Shown piece by piece: positions 36,295 to 43,802 of a DNA stretch of 64,000 bases. A program made the position numbers and the translations under genes. The first letter of the stretch is position 1, and each line of letters starts with the position of its first letter. The notes under the pieces were generated by a model. It ran no database searches, was not told the origin of the DNA, and saw only the letters and a program-made list of their open reading frames with translations. The stretch lies in NCBI GenBank assembly GCA_017399485.1, contig JAFQCA010000029.1:143379-207378 (forward strand), written 5' to 3'. Origin of the DNA: Alistipes sp. GTDB taxonomy: Bacteria; Bacteroidota; Bacteroidia; Bacteroidales; Rikenellaceae.

Positions 36295-37224
36295 CTACCT
36301 CTTTTTGGGGTACATAAAGGCCCTTACCTCTTCACGTGTAGGTGCTGCGGGTTGAGCCCCCATACGTGTAACACTGATAGCCGCAGCAGCATTGGCCTCA
36401 CGCACAGCATCAATTACAGAACGGCCCTCTGCCAAGATACTAACCAACGCTCCATTAAATGTATCTCCTGCCGCCGTAGTATCCACAGCCTCGACCTTTC
36501 GTGCCTCAACAAGCATAAACATCGCGCCATCATACACGAGTGCTCCATCGCTGCCCAACGTCACGATTACATTACGCGGGCCCATATCATAAATCACTTT
36601 GGCCGCGCGTTGCGCACTCTCAATATCCTTAACCGTAATACCCGAAATACGAGATGCCTCGCTGCGATTGGGGGTGATAAGGAACAGGTTTTTCATCAAC
36701 TCCTCGCTCAGAGGTTCTACGGGGGCCGGAGCGGGATTCAACACTACACGAACACCGGCCTCGGCGGCTATCTTGGCTGCATAGGTAACAGTCTCGACGG
36801 GAGTTTCCAACTGCATAAGGACAATATTTGCTCCACGAACTTCGTCAATTGCTACATCTATATCCGACGGTGTGAGATGCATATTGGCTCCCGAAGCCAC
36901 AACAATACAATTCTCGGCATTGCTATCTATCGTAATAAGCGCCACTCCCGAAGGATGCTCCTCATCAACAAAAACATAATCGGTAATTATGCCGTCCTGC
37001 TTCATTGACTCGCGTACTTGACGACCAAACAAATCATCTCCCGTCTTGGCTATAAAAACCACACGATTGCCATAACGGGCAGCCGCAACGGCTTGATTGG
37101 CTCCTTTACCGCCTGCATTCATAAAGAAATCACCACCCAAAACAGTTTCACCACCTGCAGGCAAGTGCGATGTCTTCACAACCATATCGGTATTGCTACT
37201 ACCGATAACTACGATATTTTTCAT
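36295..37224 (-). CDS. rbsK: Ribokinase (PfkB family)
   Basis: A 309-residue sugar kinase converting ribose to ribose 5-phosphate. Start at the ATG at 37224 (MKNIVVIGSSNTDMVVKTSHLP). Ribokinase markers are GGETVLGGDFFMNAGGKGANQAVAAARYG (substrate binding), IVTLGSDGALVY, and the PfkB C-terminal motif DTTAAGDTFNGALVSIL containing the catalytic Asp and anion hole. The order in the operon, after a nucleoside phosphorylase and before a sugar permease, suits salvage of ribose from nucleosides. Confidence 0.93.
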   Translation of the reverse strand: MKNIVVIGSSNTDMVVKTSHLPAGGETVLGGDFFMNAGGKGANQAVAAARYGNRVVFIAKTGDDLFGRQVRESMKQDGIITDYVFVDEEHPSGVALITIDSNAENCIVVASGANMHLTPSDIDVAIDEVRGANIVLMQLETPVETVTYAAKIAAEAGVRVVLNPAPAPVEPLSEELMKNLFLITPNRSEASRISGITVKDIESAQRAAKVIYDMGPRNVIVTLGSDGALVYDGAMFMLVEARKVEAVDTTAAGDTFNGALVSILAEGRSVIDAVREANAAAAISVTRMGAQPAAPTREEVRAFMYPKKR

Positions 37225-37284
37225 ATTATCAGTTTTAATATTCATTCCTTTTCAAAATTACAAAAAATCTATCATATAACAAAA

Positions 37285-37309
37285 TGGCGGACAATTTTTA
37301 TGCCCGCCA
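37285..37309 (-). terminator. Weak hairpin between deoD and rbsK
   Basis: TGGCGG ... CCGCCA pairs across a 13-base loop; on the minus strand it is followed by TTTTG. It may partly attenuate or process the transcript after deoD. Support is modest. Confidence 0.4.
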
Positions 37310-37343
37310 CTGCTTGTGAATATCAAATCTGAATCAATTTATA

Positions 37344-38054
37344 TCAAATTATATCAAATGCAATCTCCATCATATTGGTAAAACTTGTCTGACGTTGCTC
37401 TGCCGAGCAAGCAGTACCGTGTACAAGCGAATCCGAGATAGTACAGATACATAACGCCTCGTTACCGCTACGTGCCGCATTCATATAGAGTGCCGCGGCC
37501 TCCATCTCGACAGCCAAAACACCCATCTTCTGCCACGCCTTCCAGCCATCAGCCGAATCGCCATAAAATACATCGCTCGAAAGCAGGTTTCCCGCCTTAT
37601 ATCGGATATCCATACTCTCGGCCTTCTCCACAGCGGCTCTCGCCATAGCGAAATCGGCAACAGGAGCAAACGTTCCCGGCAAGTTATACTGCGCAGCATA
37701 GTTAGAATCGGTACACGCACCAATACCTATAACAACATCACCCAACTCCAAATCAGCATCGTAAGCACCCGCAGAACCTGTACGGATAATACGTTTCACG
37801 CCATAAAAGTTGAATAGTTCGTAGGTATAAATACCAATAGATGGCATACCCATACCGTGACCTTGTACCGACACGCGCTTGCCCTTATACATTCCTGTAT
37901 ATCCTAACATTCCGCGCACGGCATTATATTGGATAGGAGATTCCAAAAAAGTCTCAGCCATAAACTTGGCTCGCAACGGGTCGCCAGCCATAATTACGCG
38001 CTCGGCAATCTCGCCTTCACGCGCTCCTATATGAGGTGTGGGTATTGCAGACAT
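37344..38054 (-). CDS. deoD: Purine-nucleoside phosphorylase, DeoD type
   Basis: A 236-residue hexameric-type PNP that splits purine ribo- and deoxyribonucleosides with phosphate. I start at the ATG at 38054 ([30 protein letters not shown]) rather than the TTG at 38066. Conserved parts are the phosphate-binding [30 protein letters not shown], the purine-site VEMEAAALY and the catalytic Asp in TISDSL. It follows nagB closely. Product ribose 1-phosphate enters the pentose phosphate pool. Confidence 0.95.
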   Translation of the reverse strand: MSAIPTPHIGAREGEIAERVIMAGDPLRAKFMAETFLESPIQYNAVRGMLGYTGMYKGKRVSVQGHGMGMPSIGIYTYELFNFYGVKRIIRTGSAGAYDADLELGDVVIGIGACTDSNYAAQYNLPGTFAPVADFAMARAAVEKAESMDIRYKAGNLLSSDVFYGDSADGWKAWQKMGVLAVEMEAAALYMNAARSGNEALCICTISDSLVHGTACSAEQRQTSFTNMMEIAFDII

Positions 38055-38066
38055 AGTAATACTCAA

Positions 38067-38858
38067 TTAAAGATTATTCTTCTCGATATCCTTGAAGTAA
38101 CGATATGTATTAACTTTCAACTCGCCAACTGCAGGCTCATCACACACCAAAATACCCTTCGGGTGCATCTGCAATGCTGTGATGGTCCAAGCGTGTGATA
38201 CATCACCCTCTACACAGTGCTGAACGGCACGTGCCTTCTTGTGACCCAACGCCAAAACCAAAACCTGCTTTGCTGCACATACTGTACCTACACCAACAGT
38301 CAAAGCCAACTTGGGAACCTTATTAACATCATTATCGAAGAAACGAGAGTTTACGATAATGGTATCCTCTGTAAGAGTCTTCACGCGAGTACGAGAGTTG
38401 AGTGAAGAGAACGGCTCGTTGAAAGCCAAGTGACCATCCTCGCCTACGCCACCGATAAAGAGGTCAATACCTCCAGCAGCCTCGATACGCTTCTCATAAC
38501 CAGCACACTCTGCAGCCAAATCCTCGGCATTACCATTGAGGATATTTACATTCTCAGGTTTGATATCGATGTGAGAGAAGAAATTATTCCACATAAACGA
38601 GTGATAACTTTCGGGGTGCTCCTCAGGCAGACCGACATACTCATCCATATTGAATGTCACAACATTGGCAAACGAAACTTTACCTGCCTTATAAAGATTA
38701 ATCAACTCGGCATACATCCCCAGAGGTGTTGAACCTGTAGGAAGTCCCAAAACAAAAGGCTCGCTGCATACGGCAGCCTTGGCGTTAATCTGCTCGGCAA
38801 CATAGTTCGCTGCCCAACGGCCTGCTTCAGCCGAAGTATTCTCAATGATTACTCTCAT
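38067..38858 (-). CDS. nagB: Glucosamine-6-phosphate deaminase
   Basis: A 263-residue NagB that isomerises and deaminates glucosamine 6-phosphate to fructose 6-phosphate and ammonia. All catalytic residues are at the E. coli positions: Asp72 region [10 protein letters not shown], Asp141 and His143 in [14 protein letters not shown], Glu148. The glycine-rich phosphate site is [16 protein letters not shown]. It should be fully active, in contrast to the NagB-like domain of the upstream fusion gene, 24 bp away. The next gene, deoD, begins 12 bp downstream. Confidence 0.96.
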   Translation of the reverse strand: MRVIIENTSAEAGRWAANYVAEQINAKAAVCSEPFVLGLPTGSTPLGMYAELINLYKAGKVSFANVVTFNMDEYVGLPEEHPESYHSFMWNNFFSHIDIKPENVNILNGNAEDLAAECAGYEKRIEAAGGIDLFIGGVGEDGHLAFNEPFSSLNSRTRVKTLTEDTIIVNSRFFDNDVNKVPKLALTVGVGTVCAAKQVLVLALGHKKARAVQHCVEGDVSHAWTITALQMHPKGILVCDEPAVGELKVNTYRYFKDIEKNNL

Positions 38859-38882
38859 CTTAAATCTGTATTATTTAATAGT

Positions 38883-40823
38883 TTATAAATTCATCTTTAC
38901 AAAAACCTCGATGGCTTGATACTCGGCCATACCCAACAAGTCGTACAAACGTGCTGTATTCTGTGTACGCTCCTCGGCACGCTGCCAGAACTCACGACTA
39001 TCATCACCGGGGAACGGAACGATATCCTTTTGAGAAAGGTGGCGATAGATAGCGTGACGCTTCTTTATGAGTTCATCGGGGCTCAACGGCACTGCCATAT
39101 CGACCATATCGATATCCCACTCCATCCAAGCACCACGATAGAGCCATACAACACAATCCTTAATCCACTCCTCACCTGCATCCTTCAAGCGATAGAGAGC
39201 CTCAAGGACAGCCTCTGTACATACGCGGTGTGTTCCGTGCGGGTCTGCCAAGTCACCGGCAAGATATACCTGATGAGGCTTGACCTGCTGCAAGAGTTCG
39301 GTAATAATCTCAATATCCTTATCGGTACGCTGACCCTTCTTAATACCTCCTGTCTCATAGAACGGCAAATTAAGGAAGTGGGCATTCATATCGGCATTAA
39401 GGCCAAATGAACGTACTGCTGCACGCGCCTCGGCACGGCGGATAGCGCCCTTAATATCAAGCAAAGCGCGAGGCTCAGGCTCACCCTTCTTCTTTGATGC
39501 GATGATTTGACGCACCTCATCCACGCGGTCACCAAAGCCCAACTCACGAGCAGTATCCATATGCTGGACCACAACATCATCGTGAACGGCCACATTACCC
39601 GATGTCTCATAAGCGACGTGTACGTCGTGTCCCTGCTCGGCAAGGCGGATAAACGTACCACCCATAGAGATTACATCATCATCGGGGTGCGGTGAGAATA
39701 TCACAACACGCTTAGGGAAGGGAGTCGAAGGTACGGGACGAGTAGAATCATCAGCATTGGGCTTACCACCCGGCCAACCTGTGATAGTATGCTGCAGGTC
39801 ATTGAAAACCTTAATGTTAACATCATCGTATGTCATAGCAACAGCATCCAGCAACTCTCCCAACGAATGCTCGATATAATCCTTGTAGGTAAGTTTCAAG
39901 ATAGGTTTCTTGACAACGCTACACAACCACAAAACAGCCTTGCGCACCAAACGGGGAGTCCAATCGCAAGGACCTACGAGCCAAGGCGCCTTTCTTACTG
40001 TGAGCAAATCGGCTGCTGGGTCATCAACAACCGCCTCAATAGCAGGATGGTTCTGCAACAAAGAGGCAGGAATCAGACGTGTAGCGTCATCCTCGACAAC
40101 CTTCTTGATTACATTAGCCTTATCCTCACCCCACGCCATAAGCACAATACGTTTTGCGCTCATAACAGTATTAAGGCCCATAGTTATAGCCAACTTAGGA
40201 GTATTCTCCACGCCATTAAAGATATTGAGTTGTGCCTTGCGAGACTCATAAGTGAGTTGCACCATACGGGTTACTGACTTGATGTAAGAGCCCGGCTCGT
40301 TAAAACCAATCTGGCCCTGAACACCCATACCGATAACCATAAGGTCGATATTACGCGCCTTACGGTCATACTCGGCACAATATGCCTGCAACTCCTCCAA
40401 AGGCACATTACCATTGATAAGGTGGACATTCTCAGGCTTTATATCGATATGATTCAACAAATCCTCGTGAATACGGAAATTACGGCTCTGAATCTCGCGC
40501 GCACCAATAGGATAGAACTCATCAAGGCTAAAGACCTCAACATTTTTGAACGATACCAAACCTTGCTTATAACGCTCAACCAACTCCAGATAGATACCAA
40601 GTGGAGTTCGGCCCGTTGTAAGACCCAACGCGAAGGGACGTGCCACACCCGAAGCCTCGTGGTCGTTAATAGCCTTTACCACAACATCGGCAACATACTT
40701 TACACCTTCGCTCTCGGTTTCATAAATTGAAGTAGGAATCTTCTCGTAGCGATGGACGATATCCTTTGGGATACCACTCAACACCAAACCTCCATCCTGA
40801 GGCAAAGAAAACTTTTTTTCCAT
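38883..40823 (-). CDS. NagB-like / LmbE (PIG-L) deacetylase fusion protein
   Basis: A 646-residue two-domain protein. Residues 1-280 resemble glucosamine-6-phosphate deaminase (LGLTTGRTPLGIYLELVERY, FSLDEFYPIG). At the active-site loop, however, the sequence is GMGVQGQIGFNEP, so the catalytic Asp and His are Gln169 and Gln171; Glu176 remains. A linker region (LVRKAVLWLCSVVKKPILKLT ... DLQHTITGWPGGKPNADD) leads to residues 375-640, an LmbE/PIG-L deacetylase with the zinc motif FSPHPDDDVISMGG and DPHGTHRVCTEAV. The protein probably deacetylates an N-acetyl sugar while the NagB-like part binds a sugar phosphate. It heads the salvage operon. Confidence 0.85.
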   Translation of the reverse strand: MEKKFSLPQDGGLVLSGIPKDIVHRYEKIPTSIYETESEGVKYVADVVVKAINDHEASGVARPFALGLTTGRTPLGIYLELVERYKQGLVSFKNVEVFSLDEFYPIGAREIQSRNFRIHEDLLNHIDIKPENVHLINGNVPLEELQAYCAEYDRKARNIDLMVIGMGVQGQIGFNEPGSYIKSVTRMVQLTYESRKAQLNIFNGVENTPKLAITMGLNTVMSAKRIVLMAWGEDKANVIKKVVEDDATRLIPASLLQNHPAIEAVVDDPAADLLTVRKAPWLVGPCDWTPRLVRKAVLWLCSVVKKPILKLTYKDYIEHSLGELLDAVAMTYDDVNIKVFNDLQHTITGWPGGKPNADDSTRPVPSTPFPKRVVIFSPHPDDDVISMGGTFIRLAEQGHDVHVAYETSGNVAVHDDVVVQHMDTARELGFGDRVDEVRQIIASKKKGEPEPRALLDIKGAIRRAEARAAVRSFGLNADMNAHFLNLPFYETGGIKKGQRTDKDIEIITELLQQVKPHQVYLAGDLADPHGTHRVCTEAVLEALYRLKDAGEEWIKDCVVWLYRGAWMEWDIDMVDMAVPLSPDELIKKRHAIYRHLSQKDIVPFPGDDSREFWQRAEERTQNTARLYDLLGMAEYQAIEVFVKMNL

Positions 40824-41198
40824 AAAAATTATCTATTTATATTAATTATTAGTACTTTCTGCTACTGTTTTTATGCCGCAAACCAATAAACGGCACATAT
40901 CATTGCAAATTTATAATTTTTTTTTCATTTTTCACTCCTATTTATGCGCAAATATCACCTTAAAATTCCAACTTCTCATAAATATCTCTTTTCTTTATAC
41001 AAAACATATCTACAAGCCGTTTAATTAACAGACTTCTCAAAGAGAGATATACGGTGACAAGTTGTGGAAAAATAGATAATAGTTGAAAATTATTCAAATT
41101 ATTACATTATCTTTGCTATAATATTTCGGCATCGAATTGACAACAATGCCACCCACAAATGAATATATAGAGTATAATTTATAAAGTTATTGAAAGGT
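40824..41198. other. Divergent intergenic region between the NagB-LmbE fusion gene and the GDPD gene
   Basis: AT-rich with no convincing ORF. It holds TAAATTTG on the minus strand (40906-40913) as a weak -7 candidate for the fusion gene, and a plus-strand promoter at 41083-41115 for the phosphodiesterase gene. I see no tRNA or strong hairpin. Confidence 0.5.
41083..41115 (+). promoter_or_regulatory. Promoter candidate for the glycerophosphodiester phosphodiesterase gene
   Basis: TTG (41083-41085) and TATCTTTG (41108-41115) are 22 bp apart; the -7 box is perfect and the upstream box only partial. The start codon is 83 bp downstream. Confidence 0.55.
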
Positions 41199-41963
41199 AT
41201 GAAAAAATTATTGTTTCTGGCTGCCATTATCTTCTCGGCAAGTAGCCTGATGGCACAGACTGAGGTAATCGCACATCGCGGATTCCACGCAAAGCAGGGA
41301 GCAAACTCTGCAAACAACACTATTTCAGCACTTCAGCACGCTCAAGATTTGGGAGTATATGGCTCGGAGGTTGATATCAACGAGACAAAAGATGGCAAAT
41401 TGGTGGCAGTACACGGCCCCAACCATCAAAATTACAATGTACAGAACACCGACTTTGCTGTTTTAAGAGCAACCCCTGTACACAACGGCGAAAAACTACC
41501 CACTTTGGAGGAGTATCTATTGCAGGCAAAGAAGAGTAAAAAGACAAAACTAATTATTGAGATTAAGAGCCACAACACTCCTGAGCGCGAGACAAGAGTT
41601 GTAAAGAAGATTCTTGATGAGGTTAAGCGCTTGAAGATGACAAAACACGTAGAGTACATCGCATTCAGCAAGCACGTATGCGACGAAGTGGTTAAGTATG
41701 CACCCAAAAAGACTAAGATTGCATATTTGAATGGCGACCTTACACCTCAGCAATGCAAAGAGAATGGCTACACAGGTATTGACTACAACTTCGGCACAAT
41801 GAAAAAGCACCCCGAATGGATTCAGCAGAGCCACGATTTGGGACTGACGGTAAACATCTGGACCGTAAACAACACCAACGATTTGCAGTGGTGCATTGAC
41901 AACAAAGCGGACTACATTACAACCGACAATCCTATTGAGGCAAACCGTCTTTTAGGCAAATAA
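41199..41963 (+). CDS. Secreted glycerophosphodiester phosphodiesterase
   Basis: A 254-residue GDPD with signal peptide (MKKLLFLAAIIFSASSLMAQ). Start at the ATG at 41199; the in-frame TTG at 41190 is less likely. The catalytic core is VIAHRGFHAKQGANSANNTISALQHA (His-Arg-Gly then normally Glu-Asn; here Ala-Asn-Asn-Thr fits the substrate loop), GSEVDINETKDGKLVAVHGP with the metal Glu, Asp and second catalytic His, and the later KLIIEIKSH. The family hydrolyses glycerophosphodiesters from phospholipid turnover. The loop SANNT replaces the usual PENT, so substrate range could differ. Confidence 0.88.
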   Translation: MKKLLFLAAIIFSASSLMAQTEVIAHRGFHAKQGANSANNTISALQHAQDLGVYGSEVDINETKDGKLVAVHGPNHQNYNVQNTDFAVLRATPVHNGEKLPTLEEYLLQAKKSKKTKLIIEIKSHNTPERETRVVKKILDEVKRLKMTKHVEYIAFSKHVCDEVVKYAPKKTKIAYLNGDLTPQQCKENGYTGIDYNFGTMKKHPEWIQQSHDLGLTVNIWTVNNTNDLQWCIDNKADYITTDNPIEANRLLGK

Positions 41964-41986
41964 CATATTAAACGTTATGATATTAC

Positions 41987-42021
41987 AGGCTGTCCAACAA
42001 AAAGTTGCGACAGCCTTTTTT
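41987..42021 (+). terminator. Terminator after the GDPD gene
   Basis: An 8-bp stem AGGCTGTC / GACAGCCT carries an inner CAAC/GTTG pair and a run of six T. The loop core TGTCCAACAA recurs in the terminator at 12463-12500. Confidence 0.88.
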
Positions 42022-42041
42022 GTCACTTATCGCACGTTTTA

Positions 42042-42073
42042 TTTGGACGTTTTGGGGCTATAACGTATCTTTG
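42042..42073 (+). promoter_or_regulatory. Promoter for the NCS2 permease gene
   Basis: TTTG (42042-42045), 20 bp, TATCTTTG (42066-42073): an exact match to consensus. It shows that the open frame before 42122 is untranslated leader. Confidence 0.75.
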
Positions 42074-42121
42074 CTTCGGAATATTCCCCGCAATAACAAG
42101 AGATTCAAAATTCTAAACAGA

Positions 42122-43399
42122 ATGAAACTTAAATACGGAATAAATGACCGCCCGAAGACAGGCGATTTGATATTGTATAGCCTACAATGGTTTATATTAT
42201 CCATTGCAGTTGTAGTGACGTCTATATTTATCGCAACAGGTTCACCTGCCGAGCGCGTTTTATACGCCCAAAAGGTATTCGCATTAATGGGTGTAGCGAC
42301 CATCGTTCAATCACTTTGGGGACACCGATTACCCATCGTGGTAGGGCCTGCGGCTGTATTATTGGTCGGTATAATAACAGCATTGGCATCTCAAGGCGAG
42401 CAAATTAACACCAACAAGATTTACACTGCCATAGCCATTGGCGGTATGGTCATAACGACACTCTCTATGGGTCGTTGGCTGGAACGCCTGCAAACTATTT
42501 TCACACCACGCACCGTAGTGGTTATCTTGATGTTAATAGCATTCACACTCTGTCCGACAATCAAAAATCTCATATTCCCCGCCACAGAGGCCGAGCGACA
42601 CATTTTCGGATTGTTGTTCACATTATTAGGCATACCCGCAATGGCTCTTGCCGCAGCAAGATTACGCGGAGTTATCAAATCATTGGTCGTTCCTATTGCT
42701 CTCTTTATTGGATATATCATCTACTATGCCGTATATGGCGATTTCGGACAAGTCTTTGAGAAATACAGCCACTCTGAGGGAGATATATTCCTACCCGCAA
42801 TAGAGTTCGATGGCAGTATGATTATAGCATTCCTACTCTGCTATGTTGCTCTGCTTATAAACGACATCGGTTCAATTCAAGGGCTTGGAGCAATGCTACA
42901 AACAACAGACACCGACAAACGATGCCGCAGAGGTGTAGGCTTTACGGGTATCTTCAATATTATAGCAGGCTCATTAGGCATAATAGGCCCCGTAAACTAC
43001 TCAATGTCACCCGGAGTGATAGGCTCATCATCGTGTGCTTCTCGCTATGCACTCATCCCTGCTGGAGCAGGACTGATAGTATGTGCTTTATTTCCAACAT
43101 TAATTGCCCTCTTTTCGGCAATCCCCGACCCTGTAATAGGTGTCATATTGCTCTATCTTATGGGAACACAATTAGCGGCCTCGTTTCATATTATGGCCGC
43201 CGACAAATCGGCTTCTACATTCGACGACGGACTGATTATTGGCCTTCCGCTGATGATAGCCATCCTCTTTACTGCCATACCGATGGATGTAATACCGCAA
43301 ATCATACGCCCAATAATGGGCAACGGCTTTGTTATGGGAGTCTTGACTGTAATGGTTTTAGAACATATTATTTTCAAGAAGCCGCAACACAAATTGTAA
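42122..43399 (+). CDS. NCS2 family purine/pyrimidine permease
   Basis: A 425-residue inner membrane symporter of the xanthine/uracil permease (NCS2) family. I start at the ATG at 42122 (MKLKYGINDRPKTGDLILYSLQW) because the promoter lies just before it. Fourteen hydrophobic spans are expected. Markers are LPIVVGPAAVLLVGIITALASQG and the conserved NDIGSIQGLGAMLQTT in the substrate-binding half, followed by GVGFTGIFNIIAGSLGIIGPVNYSMSPGVIGSSSCASRYAL. The Asn-Asp in place of the common Glu of uracil porters and the QGLG segment leave the nucleobase unresolved. It may cooperate with the nearby purine phosphorylase operon. Confidence 0.85.
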   Translation: MKLKYGINDRPKTGDLILYSLQWFILSIAVVVTSIFIATGSPAERVLYAQKVFALMGVATIVQSLWGHRLPIVVGPAAVLLVGIITALASQGEQINTNKIYTAIAIGGMVITTLSMGRWLERLQTIFTPRTVVVILMLIAFTLCPTIKNLIFPATEAERHIFGLLFTLLGIPAMALAAARLRGVIKSLVVPIALFIGYIIYYAVYGDFGQVFEKYSHSEGDIFLPAIEFDGSMIIAFLLCYVALLINDIGSIQGLGAMLQTTDTDKRCRRGVGFTGIFNIIAGSLGIIGPVNYSMSPGVIGSSSCASRYALIPAGAGLIVCALFPTLIALFSAIPDPVIGVILLYLMGTQLAASFHIMAADKSASTFDDGLIIGLPLMIAILFTAIPMDVIPQIIRPIMGNGFVMGVLTVMVLEHIIFKKPQHKL

Positions 43400-43427
43400 T
43401 ACACGATATTTCAATCTAAAAGATATG

Positions 43428-43460
43428 GCGAGGCGTACATTTATCATACGCCTCGCTTTT
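43428..43460 (+). terminator. Terminator after the NCS2 permease gene
   Basis: A perfect 10-bp stem GCGAGGCGTA / TACGCCTCGC with a 9-base loop is followed by TTTT. Confidence 0.85.
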
Positions 43461-43708
43461 CATTATACTATACCTATATATAATAAATATACCAAGTCTC
43501 AAATATTCACACAAAACGGACCAAAAAATCACAAAAAAAGCAATAAACGCATACTCTTAAAACACACAAACATACCACAAACACATTTTTTGTCCAATTT
43601 TAGGTATTACATTTTACAATACAACACATATCGGCAAGTTACAACCTGTAAGCAACCCAACCAATATTTACCAATACTATAACAGAATAACGCCATTAAA
43701 TAGTTTTT
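43461..43708. other. AT-rich leader region before the SusC locus
   Basis: About 250 bp of AT-rich sequence. A frame open here has poor coding character (Lys/Asn/Ile-rich, no family resemblance), and I see no hairpin. It probably contains only upstream promoter sequence for the SusC gene. Confidence 0.5.
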
Positions 43709-43740
43709 TTTGGTAATTACAATTTTAAGCCGTATCTTTG
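43709..43740 (+). promoter_or_regulatory. Promoter of the SusC/SusD locus
   Basis: TTTG (43709-43712), 20 bp, TATCTTTG (43733-43740), an exact consensus match. It lies inside the longest frame of the SusC gene, so the true start is downstream at 43803 or 43809. Confidence 0.78.
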
Positions 43741-43802
43741 CCGATATATTTTTATATGAAAAAAAGTACACAAGTATCAAAAAAACGTACAAACAAAAAT
43801 TA

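Noticed and set aside
37285..37309. Full terminator splitting the salvage operon after deoD
   Set aside because: The stem is only about 6 bp with a long loop, and no promoter was found before rbsK; treated as a weak hairpin.
41190..41198. TTG start for the glycerophosphodiesterase
   Set aside because: The ATG three codons later begins a typical signal peptide; the same reasoning was used for TTG starts before leuD, deoD, the nucleosidase, SusD and pflB.
43425..43682. 85-residue frame before the SusC gene
   Set aside because: Low-complexity Lys/Asn/Ile composition, crosses the terminator hairpin, and shows no family resemblance.
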